Translations under genes and position numbers: made by a program | Shown: piece by piece, positions 7,547 through 14,341 of the stretch | Layout of the letters: every line of letters starts with the position of its first letter | How positions within the stretch are numbered: position 1 is the stretch's first letter | The notes under the pieces: generated by a model | The model's database searches: none | Told to the model about the DNA's origin: nothing | What the model saw: the letters and a program-made list of their open reading frames with translations, nothing else | Source: Thermoproteota archaeon | GTDB lineage: Archaea; Thermoproteota; Methanomethylicia; Methanomethylicales; B66-G16 | Length of the DNA: 21,796 bases | Assembly (NCBI GenBank): GCA_003649085.1 | Contig: QMQV01000017.1 | Coordinates: 1-21,796, forward strand | Direction: 5' to 3'

Positions 7547-7679
7547 GCTGTGTTCACGCTCTCCTTCAAAACTCTTTGCTGAGGATTATTTAAGAATGGC
7601 GTGAAGCTTAGGGTAAAAGCTTTTAGCTTAGCGTGAATATGCTGGTTAGATGTAGCTCCCTTAGCTACGAGGTCTTGCT

Positions 7680-7844
7680 TTGGCTAGGAATAAAGTGGAC
7701 TTCGAGGCTGTGAAAAGATACAGCGTGATTAGAGATGAGATGTTGAGGCTTAAATATGAGCTTAGGCTTGAGTTTAGGGAAGCGTTTAGGCAAGCTAAGA
7801 ACTTAAACGCTATGAAAGGTAGGGAGTTTAAAATAGCCTCTTAG
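7680..7844 (+). CDS. Small basic helical protein, 54 aa, convergent with polB1
   Basis: A short reading frame starts at TTG 7680, with GAGGT (7669-7673) 6 bases upstream, an in-frame stop at 7662-7664 and a TAG at 7842-7844. The protein begins with L/M-ARNKVDFEAVKRYSVIRDE and continues as a long charged helix with regular hydrophobic positions (MLRLKYELRLEFREAF). It ends in a basic segment with KGREFKIAS. It has no cysteine or membrane helix. The ribosome site, spacing and amphipathic pattern argue that it is real. A plus-strand TTATTTAAG box at 7587-7595 could drive it, overlapping the thrS promoter region. It ends 5 bases from the convergent polB1 stop. I do not recognise a family; a nucleic-acid-binding or polymerase-associated role is only a guess from its charge and position. 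Confidence 0.6.
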   Translation: MARNKVDFEAVKRYSVIRDEMLRLKYELRLEFREAFRQAKNLNAMKGREFKIAS

Positions 7845-7849
7845 AAGAG

Positions 7850-10594
7850 CTAATGTTTCGCGAATAAATCTAATGTTGTAACGCCTATTATCTCGTCAAA
7901 CTCTATTCCTAGGGCGTCTAAGACTTGTTCAAACGTTGTCCTTATGTGCCCTATGTACTTGTCGGCATCAATTTCATCAATGCGCGCAAGTTGAACAGGC
8001 TTTACACCTACTGGGGTAGTTACTTTAACGTATGAAATTATGTCTCCAGGCTTTAATTCAACACCTTTACTTACTAATTGTTTTGCAGCTTTAACGTGTT
8101 GAGGTGTTGTCTTAACATATTTGTTAACATCTCTTGACAACATTACTTTAAACGCTAAGTCGTCTAATGAAAAACGCCTATTCTTTAACCCGAAGTAACA
8201 TGCCTTAGCAATTTCCTTGATCTTCTCTTTGGCTTTTTCAAAGTCCTCAGGCGATCTCACTTTGCTGAGCTCCCCTACCATTTCCTCGAATGCCTTCTTA
8301 ATGAACATGGGGGTGTTTCTCTTTTTACCTACTAGGCCTTTGATGTCTACTACACCGTTTGGTAAAACTCCTAAGTAGTTCTTCTTACGCTTTGAAAACG
8401 TAACGTAAGAGTATACTTTATCGACTTCTAAGTCTATTGAGAACTGCTTTTCAACCCAATCTAGTAAGGTGTTTATCTGTTCTTGGCTTGGATCGTGTAA
8501 AAATACGCTATCTGTATCTCCATAAATAACGTCTACGCCTTCTTGCCTAGCCTTGGCTATTGTATTGGTAATCACATATCTACCTATTGCGGTTGTACTT
8601 TCTGCTGCTGGTGGGCAGTACAATGGGAAAACTTCTGCTCCGAAAACTCCATACGATGCATTTAGTATGACCTTAAGTGCATGTTGGACTATGTCATACC
8701 ATCTCCTAAGATCTTCTGACAATGACTTATCTTTTGACTTCGGCTTAAACCAGTAAACCCTGATATCACGTAATAAACCTGTTATGAGAGACATTAAGCC
8801 TCTTCTCTTTCTACAAACCCAATGCGGCGTATTTGGCAGTAGGTTATTTCGGCATTCTGGGTGCGGGCATCTTACAGTTTCATAGCTTATGTTCCACTGC
8901 TTGATAATGCTGGGATACAGGCTTGCGAAGTCTAAAACTACAACATTGAAGTACACACCTGGCCGCGGCTCTATTACTATGGCACCTAAGTACTTCTTGC
9001 CTTTAATAACGGCTCTCGTGAAAGTCTCACCCTTAATTCTCAAGATATCTTCTTGTCTTGGAATTAAGTAGCCACGCCTCCTGTGCTCAAAGTATAAAAG
9101 GTTTTTAATCCAATTTGATACTCCTTGTCTTGTAACATCCTCCATTGATAGCCTCGAGATGCGCATTAAGAGGGTTATTAAGTTCATTACCATGTCGTTG
9201 TTAAATGAGGACAGGTTATACGTTAATTCAGCGTCTCTAAAACAGTAAGCTGCGAGATCCATATAGCTTAGTTCTGTAACAAGCTTTTCAAGAGGAACTT
9301 TTTTAACTCCTAGAAGAGCCGAAGCTACCGAGTCAAGTGTAACTTCGCGGTACTTGTTGCCGAATGCATAAACCTGTATAGCCTTGTTGTGTAGTAGCTT
9401 GTATAGATCTACGTGTATGCCAACTGAGAGTAAAGCTACTTCTCTTCCAAGAGTTATGGGGATTTGATCCTTCCTAAAGCCCAGCTTTAGAGCTCTATGC
9501 CATAAATACCTTAGGTCGAAGTTATCGCCATTAAATGTCAGCACGATTGGATAGCTACTAAGTATTTTAAAGAGGTCTTCAAGTAGTTTCTTCTCGTCAT
9601 CGTAAAAAACAAGTTCCACATTTTCAAGCTCAGGTGGCCTTTCACCAAGCGGGACTTCGCTTCTTTTAAGCAATAACACTCTCCTTATGCCATCGGATGA
9701 TACTATAGCAGCGCTTATGACTGGGTATTCAGCAGCTTTCGCGTCAGGTATCCTATCAAGCTGCGGTGTTGAAACTTCGATGTCTATTGCTACCCTCCTA
9801 TAGCTTGGAGCAGGACAGCTGAAGAGCGGAAGCCATCGATTGAGGGCTTCTTCAAAAATTTCGTCTCCAGGTGGAAAGATCTTTTTAAAGGCCTCAATCT
9901 CTTCATCTGATACCTTGTAATCTACTCTTTCAAGCACGCCATTCCTGATTCTGTATAAATATCCAGGATATAGCTCCCTATCGTAGATGTAACAGTCATG
10001 GTATCTTATGCGGCTTTCCCAAGTTTGTGGTATAATGTCTCGTAAGCCTTTACCTCTCCCACCTATTGATAGCGGGTCTTTTGCTGTAACCTTTGTCAAT
10101 TCAATTTCCGTATCCGATAACAAGTCTATCTTCTTCACTACCTGACAGTGTGAGGGGTCAAAACCTGGATGCTTAAGAACATTGGGGTTTTTGAGAACTT
10201 CTTGGAGCGGCATATCAGTTAACAGGTAGGGTCTATGTCCTGTGTTATCATACCAGAAGTAGATCTTGCCTTTTTCAGGGTCATATAGCTTAACTAAAGC
10301 ACAGCCTTTCTTACCACTATACGAAACTGATAGTAAAAAGCACGGACCTGTGTTTTCAGGCATCTCAGCTTCAAACGCTGTTTCTTCTAACAGCGCCTCT
10401 TCAGGTTCTTCAGCACCTTCAACTTCAGCTTCAAGCTCTTCTTCCTCTTCCTCAGGCTCTTCCTCAGCTTCTTTTTCAATGACTATCTTGGGAGCTTCTA
10501 TGGGCTTAGGTTTTGGCTCAAGCTGTTCTTGTTTAGGCTTTTTCTCCTGCTCTTTAGGCTCTTTGGTTATAAAACGGTCTAAGCTAATATTCAT
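7850..10594 (-). CDS. polB1: DNA polymerase B1 (replicative family B polymerase)
   Basis: This is a replicative polymerase with 3'-5' proofreading, closest in pattern to Sulfolobus Dpo1/PolB1. Numbering from the alternative TTG at 10612 (920 aa): Exo I DIEV (277-280), Exo II TFNGDNFDL (359-367) and Exo III YCFRDAELT (456-464) are intact. Polymerase motif A is DFASLYPSII (561-570), motif B KVILNASYG (647-655) and motif C YGDTDS (697-702), so both activities should be functional. A Cys/His cluster between motifs A and B (C582, C587, H597, C600) could bind zinc. The N-terminal 90 residues are a Lys/Pro then Glu-rich extension, probably disordered, ahead of the conserved start near GPCFLLSVSYSGKKG. 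The ATG at 10594 is preferred (914 aa) because the TTG has no ribosome site. A small zinc protein gene lies just upstream on the same strand. Confidence 0.96.
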   Translation of the reverse strand: MNISLDRFITKEPKEQEKKPKQEQLEPKPKPIEAPKIVIEKEAEEEPEEEEEELEAEVEGAEEPEEALLEETAFEAEMPENTGPCFLLSVSYSGKKGCALVKLYDPEKGKIYFWYDNTGHRPYLLTDMPLQEVLKNPNVLKHPGFDPSHCQVVKKIDLLSDTEIELTKVTAKDPLSIGGRGKGLRDIIPQTWESRIRYHDCYIYDRELYPGYLYRIRNGVLERVDYKVSDEEIEAFKKIFPPGDEIFEEALNRWLPLFSCPAPSYRRVAIDIEVSTPQLDRIPDAKAAEYPVISAAIVSSDGIRRVLLLKRSEVPLGERPPELENVELVFYDDEKKLLEDLFKILSSYPIVLTFNGDNFDLRYLWHRALKLGFRKDQIPITLGREVALLSVGIHVDLYKLLHNKAIQVYAFGNKYREVTLDSVASALLGVKKVPLEKLVTELSYMDLAAYCFRDAELTYNLSSFNNDMVMNLITLLMRISRLSMEDVTRQGVSNWIKNLLYFEHRRRGYLIPRQEDILRIKGETFTRAVIKGKKYLGAIVIEPRPGVYFNVVVLDFASLYPSIIKQWNISYETVRCPHPECRNNLLPNTPHWVCRKRRGLMSLITGLLRDIRVYWFKPKSKDKSLSEDLRRWYDIVQHALKVILNASYGVFGAEVFPLYCPPAAESTTAIGRYVITNTIAKARQEGVDVIYGDTDSVFLHDPSQEQINTLLDWVEKQFSIDLEVDKVYSYVTFSKRKKNYLGVLPNGVVDIKGLVGKKRNTPMFIKKAFEEMVGELSKVRSPEDFEKAKEKIKEIAKACYFGLKNRRFSLDDLAFKVMLSRDVNKYVKTTPQHVKAAKQLVSKGVELKPGDIISYVKVTTPVGVKPVQLARIDEIDADKYIGHIRTTFEQVLDALGIEFDEIIGVTTLDLFAKH

Positions 10595-10646
10595 TATTAT
10601 ATGCCCTAACAACTAGTAGAGAGCTTAGATACTTAAGCCTAATTCG

Positions 10647-10892
10647 CTACGCTTTCATTCTCCAGCGCTCTAACATAGCGTCCTTTTTTCTCAGCTTCTT
10701 AAAGGCTTTGTAATGTTCTTCGCATAGGTAAATTCTACCATGCCCTCCTTTAACGTTCAAACCAGCCTTTGATAAAACATCAGCATAACTTGGAGAAATT
10801 GACCTAATAGCAGTCTTCGAACACCCGATAATTGAGCATTCTTGACCTTTCTTAACCTTACCCAATACATGCCACCACAAGACTTTAGACAT
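10647..10892 (-). CDS. Small zinc-binding protein upstream of polB1, 81 aa
   Basis: This 81-aa basic protein has Cx4C (ECSIIGC, C19 and C24) and CxxH (YLCEEHYKAFKKLRKK, C57 and H60), a plausible single zinc site of treble-clef type. About a third of the C-terminal half is Lys/Arg, which suggests nucleic acid binding. I know the pattern as a conserved archaeal hypothetical but cannot name a function. The ATG at 10892 has no ribosome site, but an AT-rich TATA-like element about 30 bases upstream would give a leaderless transcript. It ends 34 bases before the longest polB1 frame and may be co-transcribed with it, although CTTAAGTA near 10631-10638 could give polB1 its own promoter. Confidence 0.8.
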   Translation of the reverse strand: MSKVLWWHVLGKVKKGQECSIIGCSKTAIRSISPSYADVLSKAGLNVKGGHGRIYLCEEHYKAFKKLRKKDAMLERWRMKA

Positions 10893-10899
10893 TTAAGTA

Positions 10900-10939
10900 A
10901 AATAAAGGTTTAATGCTTTAAGTAATGACGTATTTATGT
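10900..10939. promoter_or_regulatory. Divergent promoter, small zinc protein / tRNA-Arg
   Basis: The 47-base gap between the two divergent genes holds overlapping AT-rich boxes: GGTTTAATG (10908-10916) and CTTTAAGTAA (10916-10925). They lie 20-30 bases before the tRNA 5' end on the plus strand and 25-35 bases before the minus-strand ATG. One TATA region probably serves both directions. Confidence 0.5.
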
Positions 10940-11014
10940 GGGCCCGTGGCCTAGCTTGGATAGGGCGCAGGCCTCCGGAGCCTGTAGTCGCGGGTTCAAA
11001 TCCCGCCGGGCCCG
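10940..11014 (+). tRNA. tRNA-Arg (anticodon CCG)
   Basis: The 75-nt cloverleaf folds without an intron. The acceptor is GGGCCCG/CGGGCCC (10940-10946 with 11007-11013) with discriminator G. The D stem is GCCT/GGGC, with one G-U pair. The anticodon stem is CAGGC/GCCTG with loop CTCCGGA (10973-10979), and the T stem is GCGGG/CCCGC with loop TTCAAAT. Anticodon CCG (10975-10977) reads CGG. No CCA is encoded. It lies immediately upstream of argS on the same strand and shares about 92% identity with the inverted tRNA-Arg at 13036-13110. Confidence 0.96.
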
Positions 11015-11093
11015 TTAAAGAACATTAGCTAACTTTATCTACATCTTCCTTTTAGAGCACCCTAGAAGTAGCTTTATTGAGGGGGTTTATATC

Positions 11094-13031
11094 CTGATAA
11101 ACCCCTATGGCATATTCAAGGAGGAGTGCATTAGCCTTTTAAGCACTTCGTTTAAGAAGCTTTATGGAGTTGAAGCTAGAGACTTTGAGCTTAAGCCTCC
11201 TCCTTCGCCTGTAATGGGGGTTTTAGGATGCCCGGTATTTGAAATTGCAAGACTATTAAACAAAGATCCTACTACTGTAGCCTCTGAAATTGCTGAAGAC
11301 ATAAACTCAGCTGAAAAACGGTTCGTAGCAAAAGCCGAATCTGCTGGTACAGGATATGTCAACTTTCACTTAGATTATCCCAAGTTTAGCAAGTTTGTCT
11401 TAGAAAATGTGTTAAGGCTTGGTGAAGACTATGGTAAGTTAAACTTGGGTAATGGTATTAAAGTTATAGTTGAGCACACGAGCGTAAATCCGGTACATCC
11501 AATTCACATAGGCGGCGCTAGGAATGCTATAATTGGGGATTGCATATCACGTATACTTAGCTCAACTGGTTACCAAGTTGAAAGACACTTTTACATCGAC
11601 GATGTCGGTCTGCAAGTGGCTCAAGCAGCATATGGATTTAGTAAGCTTGAAGACCACGCCCCTGACGTAAAGCCTGACCACTTTATAGGCTTTGTCTATG
11701 CCGTAACAAACTGTATCGTTAGCATAAATTCGTTAAAAAAGGATATTGAAAGGCTTAAAGCATGTGGTGATGAGGAGGGCGTCAAGAGTAAGCTAAGAGA
11801 ACTTGATGAGTGGATGAGCATAGCTGCTGAGTTGAGATCTAAAAATCAAGAAGTTTTTGACAAATTAGCTACAGCGATAAGTAAGGATGTTGACCCAAAT
11901 AAATCGATTAATGAGCTTATGAGGAGATATGAGGAAGGTGACTTACGAGCTGTTAAAGTCGTTAGGAAAGTTTGTGAAATGAGCATTTCAGGCTTTAAAC
12001 AAACTCTGGAAAGAGTAGGTGTAGAGTTTGACAGCTGGGATTGGGAAAGCGAGATAACGATTTGGAGCGGCTTAGTTGATGAAGTAATTTCGAAGCTTTC
12101 TGAAACACCGTTCGTATTCCAAGATAAAGGAGCTTTAATGCTAAACACAGAATACATCGCTCAAACATATTCTCTCAAAGAGAAGTTTAACATACGCGAT
12201 GAAGTACCTCCTCTAACGTTAAAAAGGTCTGATGGCACAACACTCTATACCACTCGCGATATAGCTTATACCTTATGGAAGTTTAGCCAAGCTGAGAAGG
12301 TAATAAATGTGATTTCTATTGAGCAAAAGCTTCCACAACTTCAGTTGAAGCTGGCTTTATATGCGCTAGGCAAGGGAGAATTAGCAGATAAGCTCGTACA
12401 TTTCGGATACGAACTCGTAAGCTTACCTGGATACAAAATGTCTGGTAGAAGAGGAAGGTACGTGTCTTTTGACCAAGTTTTAGACGAAGCTGTTTACCGA
12501 GCGTATATAGAAGTTTCTAAGAGGACGCCAAGCCTAAGCGAGGAGGAGAAGAAGAAAATAGCTGAAGACGTAGGAGTAGCTGCAGTAAGATACGCTTTAA
12601 TTTCAATATCACCGCTTAAACCTTTAACTTTCACGTGGGAGAGAGTGTTAGACTTTGAAAGGAATAGTGGACCATTCATTCAATACGCTTATGCAAGAGC
12701 ACATAACATTTTAGCTAAGAGCGACATTTCTCCTAAACCAGACGTGAACATAAACTTGTTGAACGATGACTTAGAAAAAGCATTGATCCTAAGAGTAGCG
12801 TATTTCCCAGAAGCTGTAGCCAGAGCTGCAATAGACCTTAGACCTGAACTCATAGCAGAATACGCGAATGACTTGGCGATGACCTTTAACCTATTTTACG
12901 ATAAGCTCCCTGTCTTAACAGCTAACCCCAACGAACTAAAAGAAGCTAGACTAGCTCTCGTAAAAGCAGTTGAAATAACACTAAAGAATGCGCTTAAGCT
13001 CTTGGGGATTAAAGCCTTGCCCAGAATGTAG
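11094..13031 (+). CDS. argS: Arginyl-tRNA synthetase (non-canonical start)
   Basis: This class I synthetase charges tRNA-Arg. Conserved parts are the HIGH-type motif NPVHPIHIGGARNAI (HIGG variant), the KMSK-type motif KMSGRRGRYVSFDQVLDEA, and the C-terminal helical domain with RYALISISP and GPFIQYAYARAHNIL. The first ATG, at 11214 (605 aa), falls inside the N-terminal tRNA-recognition domain. The same frame runs open upstream and encodes plausible protein (NPYGIFKEECISLL, then ARDFELKPPPSP) continuous with MGVLGCPVFEIARLL. Between the upstream TAA (11017-11019) and 11214 there is no ATG, GTG or TTG in frame. CTG at 11094 is chosen because GAGGGGG (11079-11085) lies 8 bases before it, giving 645 aa; ATA 11097 and ATT 11076 are alternatives. 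The stop is 4 bases from the convergent tRNA-Arg. Confidence 0.9.
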   Translation: MINPYGIFKEECISLLSTSFKKLYGVEARDFELKPPPSPVMGVLGCPVFEIARLLNKDPTTVASEIAEDINSAEKRFVAKAESAGTGYVNFHLDYPKFSKFVLENVLRLGEDYGKLNLGNGIKVIVEHTSVNPVHPIHIGGARNAIIGDCISRILSSTGYQVERHFYIDDVGLQVAQAAYGFSKLEDHAPDVKPDHFIGFVYAVTNCIVSINSLKKDIERLKACGDEEGVKSKLRELDEWMSIAAELRSKNQEVFDKLATAISKDVDPNKSINELMRRYEEGDLRAVKVVRKVCEMSISGFKQTLERVGVEFDSWDWESEITIWSGLVDEVISKLSETPFVFQDKGALMLNTEYIAQTYSLKEKFNIRDEVPPLTLKRSDGTTLYTTRDIAYTLWKFSQAEKVINVISIEQKLPQLQLKLALYALGKGELADKLVHFGYELVSLPGYKMSGRRGRYVSFDQVLDEAVYRAYIEVSKRTPSLSEEEKKKIAEDVGVAAVRYALISISPLKPLTFTWERVLDFERNSGPFIQYAYARAHNILAKSDISPKPDVNINLLNDDLEKALILRVAYFPEAVARAAIDLRPELIAEYANDLAMTFNLFYDKLPVLTANPNELKEARLALVKAVEITLKNALKLLGIKALPRM

Positions 13032-13035
13032 TTAG

Positions 13036-13110
13036 CGGGCCCGCGGGGACTTGAACCCCGGACTACAGGCTCCGCAGGCCTGCGCCCTATCCAAGCTAGG
13101 CCACGGGCCC
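13036..13110 (-). tRNA. tRNA-Arg (anticodon GCG)
   Basis: The 75-nt cloverleaf lies on the minus strand. The acceptor is GGGCCCG/CGGGCCC with discriminator G, and D and anticodon stems are identical to the tRNA at 10940. The loop is CTGCGGA with anticodon GCG, reading CGC and CGU. The T stem CGGGG/CCCCG differs from the other copy by two compensatory pair swaps, so both genes are under selection. No intron and no encoded CCA. A CTTTTTAAC element near 13127-13135 fits as its TATA box. It is convergent with argS. Confidence 0.96.
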
Positions 13111-13161
13111 ACATAATTCAAGTTGTTAAAAAGGATAGTTAAGTCTTTACTCTCAATTTTG

Positions 13162-13422
13162 TTACATATAGCCTAGCACGTGAAGCGCATAGAATATCGC
13201 TATGGCTAGAGGAAAAGCTACGGCGAATATCATAGCTGTTTTTTGAAGAGCTTCAAGACGTTTTTCTCTCTTCATTCGACGCTCATATTCAGCTTTGCAT
13301 TTTAGACAGTATGGTCTATCTAAGACTTCTATCATCTTACCACATATTACACAATGCCTATGCGGGTATATGTACGGCTGCTCTGAACTTTCTTGTTCTT
13401 TAGCTTGTTTACCAGAGGGCAA
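13162..13422 (-). CDS. Zn-ribbon protein with C-terminal membrane anchor (DUF2116-like)
   Basis: This 86-aa protein has an N-terminal zinc ribbon, HCVICGKMIEVLDRPYCLKC, with two CxxC pairs. A basic helix (KAEYERRMKREKRLEAL) and one membrane helix at the end (about residues 62-83, AMIFAVAFPLAIAIFYALHVLG) follow. The arrangement matches the archaeal DUF2116 family, whose role is not established. The orientation is probably zinc domain in the cytoplasm, since the positive charges flank the helix on that side. The TTG start at 13422 lies 12 bases after the HtpX-like stop, so it is co-transcribed with the protease. Confidence 0.82.
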   Translation of the reverse strand: MPSGKQAKEQESSEQPYIYPHRHCVICGKMIEVLDRPYCLKCKAEYERRMKREKRLEALQKTAMIFAVAFPLAIAIFYALHVLGYM

Positions 13423-13434
13423 CGTATATCCCAG

Positions 13435-14298
13435 CTATGTTAACATACTTAAGGATAGCGATAGCTCCTTCAATCTCTTAATTCTCTTCCATGTGGGTGG
13501 ATGCGTTGAAAACAGTTCTAAGAAGACATCGCCTCTGAATGGATTTACGATCCAAAGCGGGCTTGTAGCAGGGTTTACTCTTGGAGCCACACTCCTAGAG
13601 ACGTATTTCTCGATTTTCTCTAAAGCGCTTGCAAGTGCTAGAGGCTTTTTAATAATCTTTGCGCCATCTTCATCGGCTTTGTACTCTCTTTCTCTGCTAA
13701 TAGCAGCTTGTATCATCAAGGCTGCTAATGGTGCAAGTATTGAAGCTAATAGCGCTAAGAAACCTGCGTTCCTATTCTCTTCCATTCCTCCGAACCAGAA
13801 GCTTAGCCTACCTATGAAAGCTAAGTAACTTATTGCTCCAGCTATCGTAGCCGCCATAGCAGCTATGAGGGTGTCTTTATGCTTAATATGAGCTATTTCA
13901 TGGCTTATTACAGCCTCAAGCTCCTCATCATTTAATAGCCTGGTTAATCCATGCGTGACAGCCACAACCGCGTTTGAGGGGTTCCTACCTGTTGCAAAGG
14001 CGTTTGGTGCAGATGAGGACACGATAGCTACCTTAGGCTTTGGTATACCAGCCATCTTAGCAACTTTATCTACTATGGCGTGAAGCGATGGGGCTTCATT
14101 AGGCGAAACTAGCTTAGCACCGGTCATCGACAATACTATTCTATCGCTATAGAGGTACGTTAACATGTTAACAGCAGCTGCTATGAAGAGAGCATATAAG
14201 GTTGTTATCTCAGGAGAGCCTAGATAGAGACCGATAGCATAACCTACCGCGAGTAATAGTAACGTTAAAATGGTCATTAAAAGAGCTTCTCTAAGCAT
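13435..14298 (-). CDS. htpX: HtpX-like membrane zinc metalloprotease (M48)
   Basis: This 287-aa membrane-embedded protease degrades misfolded membrane proteins. Two N-terminal helices (from LLMTILTLLLLAVGYAIG and LYALFIAAAVNMLTYLY) precede the M48 core with NAFATGR, the catalytic zinc motif HEIAHIKHKD and the third-ligand motif EREYKADEDGA. Two further hydrophobic segments lie between the metal motifs, as in HtpX. The frame is open upstream to 14355 and would overlap ABCE1, but ATG 14298 has GAGGGG 5 bases upstream and places the first helix at the N-terminus as expected. It sits between ABCE1 and the zinc-ribbon membrane protein in one minus-strand cluster. Confidence 0.93.
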   Translation of the reverse strand: MLREALLMTILTLLLLAVGYAIGLYLGSPEITTLYALFIAAAVNMLTYLYSDRIVLSMTGAKLVSPNEAPSLHAIVDKVAKMAGIPKPKVAIVSSSAPNAFATGRNPSNAVVAVTHGLTRLLNDEELEAVISHEIAHIKHKDTLIAAMAATIAGAISYLAFIGRLSFWFGGMEENRNAGFLALLASILAPLAALMIQAAISREREYKADEDGAKIIKKPLALASALEKIEKYVSRSVAPRVNPATSPLWIVNPFRGDVFLELFSTHPPTWKRIKRLKELSLSLSMLT

Positions 14299-14341
14299 AA
14301 TCGCCCCTCTAAAAAAGATGGTTTGACACGATGTTTTAAAA

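Noticed and set aside
7590..7640. Repeated GCGTGAA units and the AAAAGCTTTT palindrome upstream of the 54-aa gene
   Set aside because: Only two copies and short; in AT-rich DNA this can arise by chance, so it is not listed as a regulatory site.
10266..10616. Plus-strand Ser-rich 116-aa frame
   Set aside because: Its serine run is the mirror of the Glu-rich PolB1 N-terminus; no ribosome site or family match.
10940..13110. tRNA-argS-tRNA block as a mobile element or integration site
   Set aside because: No integrase, transposase or direct repeat; the inverted tRNA pair with compensatory changes looks like functional genes rather than att copies.
13295..13828. Plus-strand 177-aa frame across the DUF2116-like and HtpX-like genes
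   Set aside because: Both minus-strand genes have clear motifs (zinc ribbon, HEIAH) covering it, so it is a shadow frame.
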